The notes: generated by a model from the sequence alone, not told the origin. A stretch of DNA of 64,000 nucleotides from Streptomyces sp. WZ.A104 (GCF_002382885.1 NZ_NWVL01000005.1:1-64000); one strand, 5' to 3'. Shown: positions 35,195-44,350, counted from the first letter of the stretch. Program-made: numbers and translations.

Positions 35195-37225
35195 ATGCCC
35201 GTGCACACCCCCCGGAGCGCGGTGGACACCGACGTGGTCGTGGTCGGCGCCGGTCCGGTCGGGCTGCTCCTCGCCGGAGACCTGCGCACCCATGGGGTGC
35301 GGGTCACCGTGGTGGAGCGGCTGACCACGCCGATGACCGAATCACGCGCGTCCACCCTGCACGCCCGCACGATGGAGGCGCTCGCCGAACGCGGCGTCCT
35401 CGACCGGCTCGGCCCGCTCCCGGACGGCGGTCCGGGGCACTTCGGCGGCATCCGGCTCGACCTGGCCGAGGCCGAGCCGGGCCATCCGCACGCGGGACAG
35501 TGGAAGTGTCCCCAGACCAGGATGGAGGCGGTGCTCCAGGAGCGGGCCGTCGAGCTGGGGGCGCGGATACTGCGAGGGCGACAGCTCGTCGCCCTGGCGG
35601 ACCGCGGCGACCGCGTGCTGGTCGCGACCGCCGCGACGGAACCGGCCGGCGGCCCGGCCGAGGAGCTGACCGGATCGTATGTCGTCGGCTGCGACGGCTG
35701 GCGGTCCGCCGTACGGGACCTGGCGGGCTTCACGTTCCCCGGCCGGCCGGCGGGCCGCGAGATGCTGCGGGCCGACGTCACCGGAATCCATGTCCCCGAC
35801 CGTCGGTTCGAGCGCCTGCCCGACGGACTGGCCACCGCCCACCGCTGGCCGGACGGCAGCACCCGGGTCATGGTGCACGTCTTCGGCACGGAGCCCCGGC
35901 GCCACGCCGGGGAGCCGGAGTTCGACGAGATCGTGCGGGCCTGGGCACACGTCACCGGTGAGGACATCGGCCACGGGACCCCCCGGTGGCTGAACGCCTT
36001 CGACGACGCCCGACGCCAGGCCGCCCGCTACCGCCGGGGCCGGGTCCTGCTCGCCGGAGACGCCGCCCACGTACAGATGCCGGTCGGCGGGCAGGCCCTC
36101 AACCTCGGCCTCCAGGACGCCGCCGCGCTCGGCGCACGGCTCGCCGAGCAGCTCAGGGCCCCGACGGGCGGCGGTCCCGGGGCCGACGGGGACGCCCTGG
36201 ACGCGTACCACCGTGAGCGCCACCCCGTGGGGGCCGCCACGCTCACCAACATCCAGGCGCAGTCGACGCTACTGCTCGGCGGGCACGAGGTGGAGCCGCT
36301 GCGCGAGCTCTTCGCCGAGCTCATGCGCCTCGGGCCGGTACGCCGACGGCTCGCCCGCATGATCAGCGGCCTCGGCGCGCCGCCTACGGCCGGCGCGGGG
36401 GCCGACGGGCTCCCCGCTCTCCCTTCCCCGACGACTTCACAGGACAGGACTCCCACGATGGCCAAGCTCACGAACAAGACCGCGCTGGTGACCGGCTCCA
36501 GCCGGGGAATCGGCCGCGCCACCGCCCAGCGGCTGGCCGCCGAGGGCGCACTCGTCGCGGTGCACTACGCGTCCAACGAGGACGCGGCGCGCGAAACCGT
36601 CGAACTGATCGAGAAGGACGGGGGACGGGCCTTCAAGGTCCGGGCCGAACTCGGTGTCCCCGGAGACGTGCACGAACTCTTCCTGGGACTGGAGCGCGGT
36701 CTCAAGGAGCGCACCGGCGCCACGACCCTCGACATCGTGGTCAACAACGCGGCGGTGACCACCCCCGCCGGGGTGCGGCCGGAGGATGTCACGCCCGAGG
36801 AGTTCGAGCGGCTCTTCGCGGTGAACGCCAAGGCCCCGTTCTTCATCGTGCAGCGCGCTCTCGCCCTGCTCCGCGACGGCGGCCGCATCATCAACATCTC
36901 CTCCGGCCTCACCCGCTGCGCCAACCCCGACCAGGTCGCGTACTCCATGACCAAGGGCGCGGTCGAGCAGATCACCCTGCACTTCGCGCGCCACCTGGCG
37001 CCGCGCGGCATCACCGTCAACAGCGTGGCGCCCGGCATCACCAACAACGGCGGCCCGGTCTTCGACATCCCCGAGGCCGTGGAGCAGATGGCTCAGCTGT
37101 CGGCGTTCAAACGCGTCGGCGAGGCGGTGGACGTCGCGGACGTGGTGACCTTCCTCGCCACCCACGAGGCCCGGTGGATCACCGGAGCCTTCATCGACGC
37201 AAGCGGTGGCACCCTGCTGGGCTGA
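35195..37225 (+). CDS. Fused FAD monooxygenase - short-chain reductase (PgaM/UrdM-type)
   Basis: Bifunctional protein of 676 residues. Residues 1-410 are an aromatic hydroxylase: GAGPVGLLLAGDL at about 18, GCDGWRSAVRDLAGFTFPG near 165, and [20 protein letters not shown] near 280. Residues 422-676 are an SDR: TGSSRGIG near 432, NISSG near 567 and YSMTK near 582, so its catalytic Tyr and Lys are intact. In gaudimycin C biosynthesis PgaM works in the same layout and a free reductase is also made from an internal start. Here an ATG at 36458 with AGGACAGGA upstream stands exactly at the domain junction. This ends the E-to-M core block. Confidence 0.92.
   Translation: MPVHTPRSAVDTDVVVVGAGPVGLLLAGDLRTHGVRVTVVERLTTPMTESRASTLHARTMEALAERGVLDRLGPLPDGGPGHFGGIRLDLAEAEPGHPHAGQWKCPQTRMEAVLQERAVELGARILRGRQLVALADRGDRVLVATAATEPAGGPAEELTGSYVVGCDGWRSAVRDLAGFTFPGRPAGREMLRADVTGIHVPDRRFERLPDGLATAHRWPDGSTRVMVHVFGTEPRRHAGEPEFDEIVRAWAHVTGEDIGHGTPRWLNAFDDARRQAARYRRGRVLLAGDAAHVQMPVGGQALNLGLQDAAALGARLAEQLRAPTGGGPGADGDALDAYHRERHPVGAATLTNIQAQSTLLLGGHEVEPLRELFAELMRLGPVRRRLARMISGLGAPPTAGAGADGLPALPSPTTSQDRTPTMAKLTNKTALVTGSSRGIGRATAQRLAAEGALVAVHYASNEDAARETVELIEKDGGRAFKVRAELGVPGDVHELFLGLERGLKERTGATTLDIVVNNAAVTTPAGVRPEDVTPEEFERLFAVNAKAPFFIVQRALALLRDGGRIINISSGLTRCANPDQVAYSMTKGAVEQITLHFARHLAPRGITVNSVAPGITNNGGPVFDIPEAVEQMAQLSAFKRVGEAVDVADVVTFLATHEARWITGAFIDASGGTLLG
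36441..36460 (+). promoter_or_regulatory. Internal ribosome site and start for the free reductase domain
   Basis: AGGACAGGA (36441-36449) lies 8 bp before ATG 36458, in frame, at codon 422 of the fused gene. A product from here would run to 37225 (255 residues) and begin AKLTNKTALVTG after the Met, a normal SDR N-terminus. The known PgaM protein is made in two such forms. Confidence 0.6.
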
Positions 37226-37258
37226 CCGCCGCGGCATCCGAGACGAGCAGGAGGACCG

Positions 37259-38830
37259 GTGACGACCGTACAAGCAACGCCGAGCATTGCCGAACACCTC
37301 GGTGAACTCATCGAGTTGAAGAAGTCCGCCCGGGTCGGACCCGATCCCGCGGCAACGGAGCGCCAGCACGCCAAGGGCAAGCTCACCGCGTACGAACGCA
37401 TCGATCTCCTGCTGGATCCGGGCAGCTTCACCGAGGTCGAGCCACTGCGGCGGCACCGGGCCACGGGATTCGGTCTTGAGGCCAAACGGCCGCACTCCGA
37501 CGGTGTGGTCACCGGCTGGGGAACCGTCGAGGGACGCACCGTATTCGTGTACGCGCACGACTTCCGGATCTTCGGGGGCGCGCTGGGAGAGGCGCACGCG
37601 CAGAAGATCCAGAAGATCATGGACATGGCCATCGCTTCGGGCGGTCCGCTGGTGTCCCTGAACGACGGCGCGGGCGCCCGTATCCAGGAAGGCGTCTCGG
37701 CACTGGCCGGATACGGCGGCATCTTCCAGCGCAACACCCGGGCATCCGGGGTCATCCCGCAGATCAGCGTGATGCTCGGCCCCTGCGCGGGGGGAGCCGC
37801 CTACTCCCCGGCGCTGACCGACTTCGTCTTCGCGGTCCGCGGGATAGCGCAGATGTTCATCACCGGCCCCGACGTGGTCCGCACGGTCACCGGGGAGGAG
37901 GTCTCACAGGACGGGCTGGGCGGGGCCGATGTGCACGGCTCCACGTCGGGCGTCGCGCACTTCGTCCACGACGACGAGGAGACCTGCCTGGCCGAGGTGC
38001 GCTGGCTCCTGTCGCTGCTGCCCGCCAACAACCGTGAACTGCCGCCCGCCGTCGTCACCGGCGATCCGGCGGACCGCAGGGTGGACCGCCTCCTCGAACT
38101 GGTCCCGGCCGACGGCAACCGCTCCTACGACATCCGCGACGTCATCGCCGAACTCGTCGACGACGAGGACTACATGGAGGTCCACGCCCAGTGGGGTACC
38201 AACCTGGTCTGCGCACTGGCCCGGCTCGACGGCCGGGTCGTCGGCGTGGTCGGGAGCCAGCCCGCCGCCCTGGCCGGTGTCCTGGACATCACCGCGAGCG
38301 AGAAGGGCGCCAGATTCGTCCAGTTCTGCGACGCCTTCAACATCCCCCTCCTGACGCTCGTGGACGTGCCGGGCTTCCTGCCCGGCGTGGACCAGGAGCA
38401 CGGTGGCATCATCCGGCGTGGCGCCAAGCTGCTGTACGCCTACTGCAACGCCACCGTGCCGCGGATCTCCGTGGTGCTCCGCAAGGCGTACGGCGGTGCG
38501 TACATCGTGATGGACTCGCGCTCCATCGGCACGGACCTCGCCCTGGCCTGGCCCACCAACGAGATCGCGGTGATGGGTGCGGAAGCAGCCGCGGACGTGG
38601 TCTTCCGGCGCGAGATCGCCGCCTCCGACGACCCGGCGACCACCCGCGAGCAGAAGATCAAGGAATACCGGCGGGAGCTCGTACACCCCTACTACGCGGC
38701 CGAACGCGGCCTGGTCGACGATGTGATCGACCCGGGCGACACGCGGGCCGTCCTCATCCGCTCCTTCGCGATGCTCCAGCGCAAGGACGCCGACCTGCCG
38801 CGCCGCAAGCACGGCAACCCGCCCCAGTGA
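37259..38830 (+). CDS. Acyl-CoA carboxylase carboxyltransferase beta subunit
   Basis: Biotin-dependent carboxyltransferase of 523 residues, of the acetyl/propionyl-CoA carboxylase type. Typical blocks: RIDLLLDPGSFTEVEPL, SLNDGAGARIQEGV, MLGPCAGGAAYSPALTDF, VDVPGFLPGVDQEHGG and RKAYGGAYIVMDSRS, covering both crotonase-like halves. GTG at 37259 follows AGGAGG. Placed in the PKS transcript with an epsilon subunit overlapping its stop, it would raise the malonyl-CoA supply for the angucycline PKS. The biotin-carrying alpha subunit is not in the window and must come from elsewhere. Confidence 0.94.
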   Translation: MTTVQATPSIAEHLGELIELKKSARVGPDPAATERQHAKGKLTAYERIDLLLDPGSFTEVEPLRRHRATGFGLEAKRPHSDGVVTGWGTVEGRTVFVYAHDFRIFGGALGEAHAQKIQKIMDMAIASGGPLVSLNDGAGARIQEGVSALAGYGGIFQRNTRASGVIPQISVMLGPCAGGAAYSPALTDFVFAVRGIAQMFITGPDVVRTVTGEEVSQDGLGGADVHGSTSGVAHFVHDDEETCLAEVRWLLSLLPANNRELPPAVVTGDPADRRVDRLLELVPADGNRSYDIRDVIAELVDDEDYMEVHAQWGTNLVCALARLDGRVVGVVGSQPAALAGVLDITASEKGARFVQFCDAFNIPLLTLVDVPGFLPGVDQEHGGIIRRGAKLLYAYCNATVPRISVVLRKAYGGAYIVMDSRSIGTDLALAWPTNEIAVMGAEAAADVVFRREIAASDDPATTREQKIKEYRRELVHPYYAAERGLVDDVIDPGDTRAVLIRSFAMLQRKDADLPRRKHGNPPQ

Positions 38831-39048
38831 ACGCCGCCCCCGGCCGGGAGGAGCCGCTGCTCCTGCGGATCGAGAAGGGCTCACCCGACGCGGCGGAGCT
38901 CGCCGCCGTCACCACCGCCCTGTTCACCCGCCTCACCGCCCCACCACCGGAGTCCGGCCACCCCGGGCGCACTGCCGCCCCGTGGCGCCGCCCCGAACGG
39001 TCCTCCGGCTTCGAGGGCCCCAGAAGCTGGCAGGACACCCTCACTTGA
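38827..39048 (+). CDS. Acyl-CoA carboxylase epsilon subunit
   Basis: Small protein of 73 residues, starting GTG inside the beta-subunit stop (GTGA). The pattern LRIEKGSPDAAELAAVTTAL at the head and a tail ending RSSGFEGPRSWQDTL with a conserved tryptophan match AccE/PccE epsilon subunits of actinomycetes, which tighten the alpha-beta complex. The middle is Pro-rich linker. Such genes are often missed because of size and low similarity. Confidence 0.8.
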   Translation: MNAAPGREEPLLLRIEKGSPDAAELAAVTTALFTRLTAPPPESGHPGRTAAPWRRPERSSGFEGPRSWQDTLT

Positions 39049-39077
39049 GCACGCCGATCATGAACGGAGAACAGAGC

Positions 39078-40061
39078 ATGGACACGGGACTCCTCTTCGA
39101 CCTGCGCAACCCGGACGCCTGGCACCGGCCGTGGGCCGACCACTACGCGCACGCGCTGGAGCTCTGCGAGGAAGCGGACCGGCGAGGCGTCGGCGGTCTC
39201 TGGTTCACCGAGCACCACCTCTTCGAGGACGGCTATCTGCCGCAGCCGCTGGTGTTCGCCGCGGCCGCCGCCGCCCGTACCCGCGACTGCCGCATCGGAA
39301 CCGCGGTCGTGCTCCCCAACCTGCGCAGGCCCGCACAACTCGCCGAGGACGCCGCGGTCGTCGACCTGATCAGCGGCGGCCGGCTGGAGCTGGGCGTCGG
39401 GGCCGGATACCGGGTGCCCGAATACCAGCTGTTCGAATCCGAGTTCGAGGGCCGCATCGGGCGGGTCGAGAAGAACATCGCCGAGGTCCGGCGCCTGTGG
39501 GCCGAGGGCGGCATCACCCCCGGGCCGATCCAGCGCCCGGTACCCGTGTGGGGCGGCTTCTACGGGCCGCGCGGCGCACGGATCGCGGGACGCCTCGGCA
39601 TCGGTCTGCTCCATATCAACCACGCCATGTACGAGCACTACCGTACGGGCCTGGAGGAGGGCGGCCACGACCCGTCCGTCGCCCGGGTCTCCGACCTGCT
39701 GCCGGTGATCCTGGCCGACGACCCCGAGGCCGCCTGGCCCCGGATCGCCCCGCACCTGGTCCATCAGATGAACTCCTACCGCACCGGGTCCGTGGAAGGC
39801 ACCGATCACCCCGCTCCGCCACTGCTGAAGGCGGAGGACTTCCCCGAGAAGCGCGCCGACGACGGGTCCTGGTCGACCCTGGAGGTCCTCACCCCCGAAG
39901 AAGCAGCGGTACGCATCCACGAGCGCACCGAGGGACTCCCGGTCAAGCACCTCATCTTCTGGGCGAGCATCGCGGGGATGCCCGACGACCTGGTGACCCG
40001 GCACATCGAACTGGTCAGTGAACGACTGCCGAAGCTGCTCGCCGAGGTGCGGGGCCGGTGA
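39078..40061 (+). CDS. Luciferase-like (LLM class) flavin-dependent oxidoreductase
   Basis: TIM-barrel protein of 327 residues of the bacterial luciferase superfamily, using FMNH2 or F420. Features: GGLWFTEHHLFEDGYLPQP near residue 38, LAEDAAVVDLISGGRLELGVGAGY near 95, and a C-terminal EAAVRIHERTEGLPVKHLIFW. ATG at 39078 follows CGGAGA 8 bp upstream. Its stop overlaps the exporter start by 4 bp. In the cluster it probably performs an oxidative tailoring step; the cofactor and position on the substrate cannot be read. Confidence 0.88.
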   Translation: MDTGLLFDLRNPDAWHRPWADHYAHALELCEEADRRGVGGLWFTEHHLFEDGYLPQPLVFAAAAAARTRDCRIGTAVVLPNLRRPAQLAEDAAVVDLISGGRLELGVGAGYRVPEYQLFESEFEGRIGRVEKNIAEVRRLWAEGGITPGPIQRPVPVWGGFYGPRGARIAGRLGIGLLHINHAMYEHYRTGLEEGGHDPSVARVSDLLPVILADDPEAAWPRIAPHLVHQMNSYRTGSVEGTDHPAPPLLKAEDFPEKRADDGSWSTLEVLTPEEAAVRIHERTEGLPVKHLIFWASIAGMPDDLVTRHIELVSERLPKLLAEVRGR

Positions 40062-41257
40062 GCGGTAGGACCTCCACCGAGGCGGCCGCGGGACGGGCGG
40101 GCATAGGGCAGCACCGGCCGCTGCTCGTCGTCCTGTCGGGGAACATGCTCCTCGATGCGGTCGAGGTCTCCGTGGTCCTGGTGGCCCTGCCGACGATCGC
40201 CGCCGACCTGGGACTGACCCTGTGGTCGGTGCAGTGGCTGATGAGCGGCTTCGCCCTCGGCTTCGCCGCGATGTTGCTCCTGGGGCCCGTGCTCTCGGGC
40301 CGGTGGGGGCTGCGCCGCGTCTACCTCGCCGCGATGCTGGTCTTCGCGCTCGCCTCCCTCGTCGGCGGTCTCGGCGACAGTACGGAGCTGCTGATCGCCT
40401 CACGTGTCGTCAAGGGGGCGTGCGCGGCGCTGACCGCCCCGGCCGGGCTCGCGCTCATCGGCACGACCTTCCCGAGCGGACCGGCGCAGCGCCGGGCGGT
40501 GTCGGTCTACTCGTTGTTCGGCGCGGCCGGGTTCACCGCGGGTCTGCTGTTCTCCGGGGCTCTGGTCGCCGCCGACTGGCGCTGGACGTTCCTGCTGCCT
40601 GCCCCGGTGGCCCTGGTGCTCCTGGTGTGGGGGCTGAAGGTGATCCCCGGCTCCGCCCGGCAGGCCTCACTCCGACCGGTCGCGGCGGTCCTGCGGAACG
40701 GGCCTTTGGCGAGGGCGACCCTGGGCGCCTCCGCCCTCAACGGCTCCTACATCGGACTGCTTCTGCTCGTTACGTTCCGGGCCGGGGACGGCTGGGGCTG
40801 GGAGCCCTGGCAGATCGCGCTGGCCCTGCTGCCCGCGAGCGTTCCCCTGGCTCTTTCGGTGCCGTACGCGGGGCTTGTGATCCGCCGATTCGGCACGGCA
40901 CGACTGATCGCCTCAGGCGCGCTCTGCGCCCTTGCCGGACAGCTCTACGCTCTGCTGAGCCCGGAGCCCCACACGTACGCGGCCGGGCTGCTGCCCGCGC
41001 TGATCCTGGTGGAGGCCGCGTTCGTGCTCTCCTTCGCGGCCCTGAACCTCCAGGCGACGCAGAGCGTGGAACCCGCGCTGCGGTCCACGGCCGTGCCGGT
41101 CTACCAGACCGGGGTACAGATCGGCAGCGTCCTCATGCTGCCGCTGGTCGCCGGGCTCGCCACCGTCACCGACGGCTACCGGGCACCGCTGCTGGCGACG
41201 GCGCTGGCCGCCGCCCTGGGGGTGGGGACGGCGGCCGGGGGGCTGCGCGGGAGGTGA
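40058..41257 (+). CDS. MFS exporter, DHA-type
   Basis: Membrane protein of 399 residues with about 12 helices. Helix 1 carries LDAVEVSVVLVALPTIAADLG, and motif A is seen in modified form as GPVLSGRWGLRRVYLAAM near residue 75. GTGA overlap with the luciferase-like gene places it in the biosynthetic operon, so export of the angucyclinone is the likely job. It is the last gene of the forward block that begins with the MarR gene. A second exporter of a different length lies on the opposite strand at 42731. Confidence 0.88.
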   Translation: MSGRTSTEAAAGRAGIGQHRPLLVVLSGNMLLDAVEVSVVLVALPTIAADLGLTLWSVQWLMSGFALGFAAMLLLGPVLSGRWGLRRVYLAAMLVFALASLVGGLGDSTELLIASRVVKGACAALTAPAGLALIGTTFPSGPAQRRAVSVYSLFGAAGFTAGLLFSGALVAADWRWTFLLPAPVALVLLVWGLKVIPGSARQASLRPVAAVLRNGPLARATLGASALNGSYIGLLLLVTFRAGDGWGWEPWQIALALLPASVPLALSVPYAGLVIRRFGTARLIASGALCALAGQLYALLSPEPHTYAAGLLPALILVEAAFVLSFAALNLQATQSVEPALRSTAVPVYQTGVQIGSVLMLPLVAGLATVTDGYRAPLLATALAAALGVGTAAGGLRGR

Positions 41258-41277
41258 GCGGGTCCGGGGCGGTGGTC

Positions 41278-42102
41278 TCAGCGTGCGAGCACTTCCCGGG
41301 TGAGGGCGTCGAGCCGCAGTGCCTCCTGCTGGTCGAAGGAAGGGAGTTGTGTGCTGAGCCGTCGGCCCTCGAAGAAGGCGCTCAGGGGCTCGGCCGGCGG
41401 GGCGTCGATGGCCGCGACGATCGGCGCGATGCCCACCTCCACCGGATTCGCGTACCGCAGCATCTCCTGGATGCGGGCAGCGGTGGCCGGATCGAACTCG
41501 CCGGCGAACCCGGTCGCCGTACCACCGGGGAAGTTGAGGACGTACCGGGTGCGGTAGCCGCGGTGTTCGGCGGCGAACGAGGCGCCGAGGAGGTCATTGA
41601 GCTTTCCGCCCTGGAACATCGCCGCCCAGCCGTCGTAGCCGTGCTCGAAACCGAGGTCGTTCCAGTGGATCCCGCCCGCGTCGACGCCCGGGCCCGCCAC
41701 GTTCATGATGACCGGCGAGGGTGCCTTCTCCAGGAGGCCGACCAGTCCGTACCCGAGCAGGAAGCGGCTCAGGTAGTACAGCGCGAAGTTGTGTTCGAAC
41801 CCTTCGGATGTCACACGCCGGTACGAACGGAAGAACCGCGCACACAGCACCAGCGCGTCCACGACAGGAAAGCGCTCCTCGATCTCCTTGACGACCCGCT
41901 CGTTCTCGCTGACGAGACTCAGGTCCGCCCGGATGAAGGAGGCCCGCTCCTCGGCGCCCAGGCCGGCCGCGGCGGCGAGGAAACTCTTCCCCTTGTCCGG
42001 GTTGGGGCCGATGACGGCGACGCGGTCCCCGCGCTTCAGATAGGTGTGGGCGAGGGCCTCCCCGATTCCGGAGGTGCCGCCTGAAACAACCATGGTTTTC
42101 AT
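41278..42102 (-). CDS. SDR-family protein lacking the catalytic tyrosine
   Basis: Rossmann protein of 274 residues. The cofactor loop SGGTSGIG (about 7-14) is intact. At the catalytic site, however, the YxxxK position reads FQGGK (Phe about 163, Lys about 167), and the usual serine strand reads MNVAG. Order of the remaining elements (FRADLS-like IRADLSL, NFALYYLSRFLLGYGL) resembles retinol-dehydrogenase-like SDRs. GGGAG lies before the ATG. Divergent from the SnoaL-like gene, inside the angucycline region. It may bind NAD(P) without classical reductase chemistry, or use another acid. Confidence 0.82.
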   Translation of the reverse strand: MKTMVVSGGTSGIGEALAHTYLKRGDRVAVIGPNPDKGKSFLAAAAGLGAEERASFIRADLSLVSENERVVKEIEERFPVVDALVLCARFFRSYRRVTSEGFEHNFALYYLSRFLLGYGLVGLLEKAPSPVIMNVAGPGVDAGGIHWNDLGFEHGYDGWAAMFQGGKLNDLLGASFAAEHRGYRTRYVLNFPGGTATGFAGEFDPATAARIQEMLRYANPVEVGIAPIVAAIDAPPAEPLSAFFEGRRLSTQLPSFDQQEALRLDALTREVLAR

Positions 42103-42147
42103 CGTCGTTCTCCCTGAACGGTGGTGTTCTGAGTGAAAGGAAACGTC

Positions 42148-42657
42148 ATGGGCAACGAATCGGATCTCGTCCGTACGGTGGCACAGCTCTCCGAGCGCGT
42201 GCGGGAGCTGGAGAGCATTCATGAACTGCAGAGGCTGCGGGCGGAGTTCCACCGCTGTCTGAACAACGCCGAATGGGATGCCCTGGGCGGCCTGTTCGCG
42301 GATGACGCACATCTCGACTACGGGGATTTCGGGCAGGCGCACGGTGGTGCGGGCGTCCGTGACTTCTACAGCGCGCTGCCGAAGAAGATCCTGGAATTCC
42401 AGCGCGGTGCTTCCGAGATATCGTTCAAGAACTTCATACAGGGGCACCAGGTGGAGATTCTCGGCCCGGACGAGGCGAAGGGCGTGTCGTTCTTCGCGGA
42501 GAAGATCCGTTTCGACCGGGCGAGCGAGATCCACCAGAGCATCGGCCAGTTCACCGACACCTACGTCCGGCAGGGCGGCCGCTGGTACTTCGCCGGGGTC
42601 GAGCTCGACCACTACTGGGTGGTGCCCGACAACCAGGACTGGCGCTGGCCCTGGTGA
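42148..42657 (+). CDS. SnoaL-like (NTF2-fold) polyketide-modifying protein
   Basis: Protein of 169 residues with the cone-shaped SnoaL/NTF2 fold. After an N-terminal helix comes QRLRAEFHRCLNNAEWDALG, then LFADDAHLDYGDFG, and near the end QFTDTYVRQGGRWYFAGVELDHYW. Members act as ring cyclases, hydroxylases or dehydratases in aromatic polyketide pathways. ATG at 42148 follows AAAGGAA; GTG at 42133 would add five residues. It shares a short upstream region with the divergent SDR gene and ends at a convergent terminator. Confidence 0.82.
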   Translation: MGNESDLVRTVAQLSERVRELESIHELQRLRAEFHRCLNNAEWDALGGLFADDAHLDYGDFGQAHGGAGVRDFYSALPKKILEFQRGASEISFKNFIQGHQVEILGPDEAKGVSFFAEKIRFDRASEIHQSIGQFTDTYVRQGGRWYFAGVELDHYWVVPDNQDWRWPW

Positions 42658-42693
42658 TCCGCCGGAGTGCGCCGCCCCCGCCCTGATCCCGTA

Positions 42694-42719
42694 GGCCCCC
42701 GAGGCGTGTCCCGGGGGCC
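42694..42719. terminator. Hairpin between convergent SnoaL-like and exporter genes
   Basis: GGCCCCCG (42694-42701) pairs with CGGGGGCC (42712-42719) around a 10-base loop. It lies between the stop at 42657 and the opposing stop at 42731 and can serve both directions. Confidence 0.65.
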
Positions 42720-42730
42720 GTGCCGTGCGC

Positions 42731-44188
42731 TCACCCGTGTGCGGTCTCCTGCTGCGGTACGGGAGCCGCCGCGGGAGACGGCTTGCGCCGGCGCAGCGCG
42801 GGCAGCATGGTGACCACTCCGATCAGGGCGAAGACCAGCGGCACCACCAGTGAGAGACGCAGGCCGTGCAGGAACGCGTCCGGGGTGTCTCCGGTATTCG
42901 CGGCGTTGACCGCGGTCACCACGCTCAGACCGAGCGCCGGCCCGATCTGGAACGAGGTGTTCACCAGGCCGCCGGCCACGCCCTGGTCCTGCACCGAGAC
43001 GCTGTCGGCCGCTGCCATGGTCAGTGGCCCGTACGCCAGCGAGAATCCGAGGCCGATCAGGAGGAAGGAGGGCAGCAGCAGGGCGGTGTAGCCGGAGTCG
43101 GCGGAGAGGAACTGGAGCAGGGCGTACGCCAGGGCGGCCGACGTCAGCCCCGCGAGGATCACCCGGTCCACCCCGAAGCGGCCGACCAGCGGCGCGGCGA
43201 TCCGGGTCGAGAGCACGGCGGCGACCAGTCCGACGGGGCTCACCGCGAAGCCGGCCTCCATCGCCGACCAGCCGCGGAAGTCCTGGAGGTACAGCGTCAT
43301 GGTGAACAGGACACCGATCCAGGCGCCGATCAGCGCCATGGCGCCGATGTTGGCGCGAATCAGCGCGGGGGAGCGCAGAATGTCCAGCCGCACGAGCGGC
43401 GAGGGGACCCTTCGCTGGATGGTGGTGAAGAGGACGAGCAACGCCAGCGCGACCAGCAGCGACAACAGGGTGCGAGCCGACGTCCAGCCTGCCTCCGGCG
43501 CTTGGACCAGGGTGAACACCACGAGCAGCATGGTCGCGGTGATGGTGACGGCTCCGGCGATGTCGAAGTCCTTCGCGCCGCCCCGGGGGTGGGGCGAGCG
43601 CGGGATGAAGGAGAGACCGGCGAGGAACGCGATGAGGCCGACCGCGGCCGGGGCGAAGAACACCCAGCGCCAGTGCAGATCGGTGAGGAGGCCGCCGATG
43701 ACCATGCCGAGGGCCATGCCCGTGGCGCCGGTCGCGGTGAAGATCGACAGGGCCTTGTTGCGCATGTGGCCCTCGGCGAAGCTCGTGGTGATGATCGAGA
43801 AGCCCGCCGGGGCGCTGAACGCGGCGCCGACACCGGTGACGAAACGCGCCGCGATCAGCACATCCCCGTTCGGGGCGGCGCCGCCGACGGCGGAGCCGAC
43901 GACGAACACCATGAGAGAGACGAGCAGCATCCGGCGGCGCCCGAAGAGGTCGGCGGCGCGCCCGCCGAGCAGGAGGAAGCCACCGAATCCGACCACGTAT
44001 CCGGTGATCACCCACTGCAGGGCACTGGTCGACATGTCGAGCGCGGAACCGATGGCAGGGAGGGCCACGCCCTTCATCGAGACGTCGAGGGCGTCGAGGA
44101 ATAACGCGCCGCACAGGACGCTCAGCATCGCGTAGGCCTTGGGGGTCATCGAGGTGAACAAGGCGTTCGAGGGGGGCGGGGCGGACAT
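42731..44188 (-). CDS. DHA2-family MFS exporter, TetR-controlled
   Basis: Exporter of 485 residues with 14 predicted helices. Helix 1 has LDALDVSMKGVALPAIGSAL, motif A is GGRAADLFGRRRMLL near residue 76, and motif C-like GATGMALGMVIGG near residue 155. It is divergent from a TetR gene, and three copies of a 16-bp palindrome fill the 177 bp between. That arrangement is standard for self-resistance pumps of angucyclines (as for lanJ/lanK), where the product or an intermediate lifts repression. Product export is inferred. Confidence 0.9.
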   Translation of the reverse strand: MSAPPPSNALFTSMTPKAYAMLSVLCGALFLDALDVSMKGVALPAIGSALDMSTSALQWVITGYVVGFGGFLLLGGRAADLFGRRRMLLVSLMVFVVGSAVGGAAPNGDVLIAARFVTGVGAAFSAPAGFSIITTSFAEGHMRNKALSIFTATGATGMALGMVIGGLLTDLHWRWVFFAPAAVGLIAFLAGLSFIPRSPHPRGGAKDFDIAGAVTITATMLLVVFTLVQAPEAGWTSARTLLSLLVALALLVLFTTIQRRVPSPLVRLDILRSPALIRANIGAMALIGAWIGVLFTMTLYLQDFRGWSAMEAGFAVSPVGLVAAVLSTRIAAPLVGRFGVDRVILAGLTSAALAYALLQFLSADSGYTALLLPSFLLIGLGFSLAYGPLTMAAADSVSVQDQGVAGGLVNTSFQIGPALGLSVVTAVNAANTGDTPDAFLHGLRLSLVVPLVFALIGVVTMLPALRRRKPSPAAAPVPQQETAHG

Positions 44189-44222
44189 GGAACCTCCAGG
44201 GGAGCCGAGCGGTCACCACGAG

Positions 44223-44350
44223 CGGACCGATCGGTCTGAAACGCGGACGGCCACAGCATGGCCATGCCCGGAGTGGGATGTCAACGGGCTTCGCCCGCAA
44301 GGCGGACCGATCGGTCCGTCGGGGAACTCCCGTTCGGACCGATCGGTCTG
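44223..44350. promoter_or_regulatory. Three TetR operator palindromes between exporter and TetR gene
   Basis: CGGACCGATCGGTCTG occurs at 44223-44238 and 44335-44350, and the perfect 16-bp palindrome CGGACCGATCGGTCCG at 44303-44318. Spacings between centres are 80 and 32 bp. The last copy sits 16 bp before the TetR start codon, the first 35 bp before the exporter start, so the repressor likely controls both genes. Confidence 0.85.
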
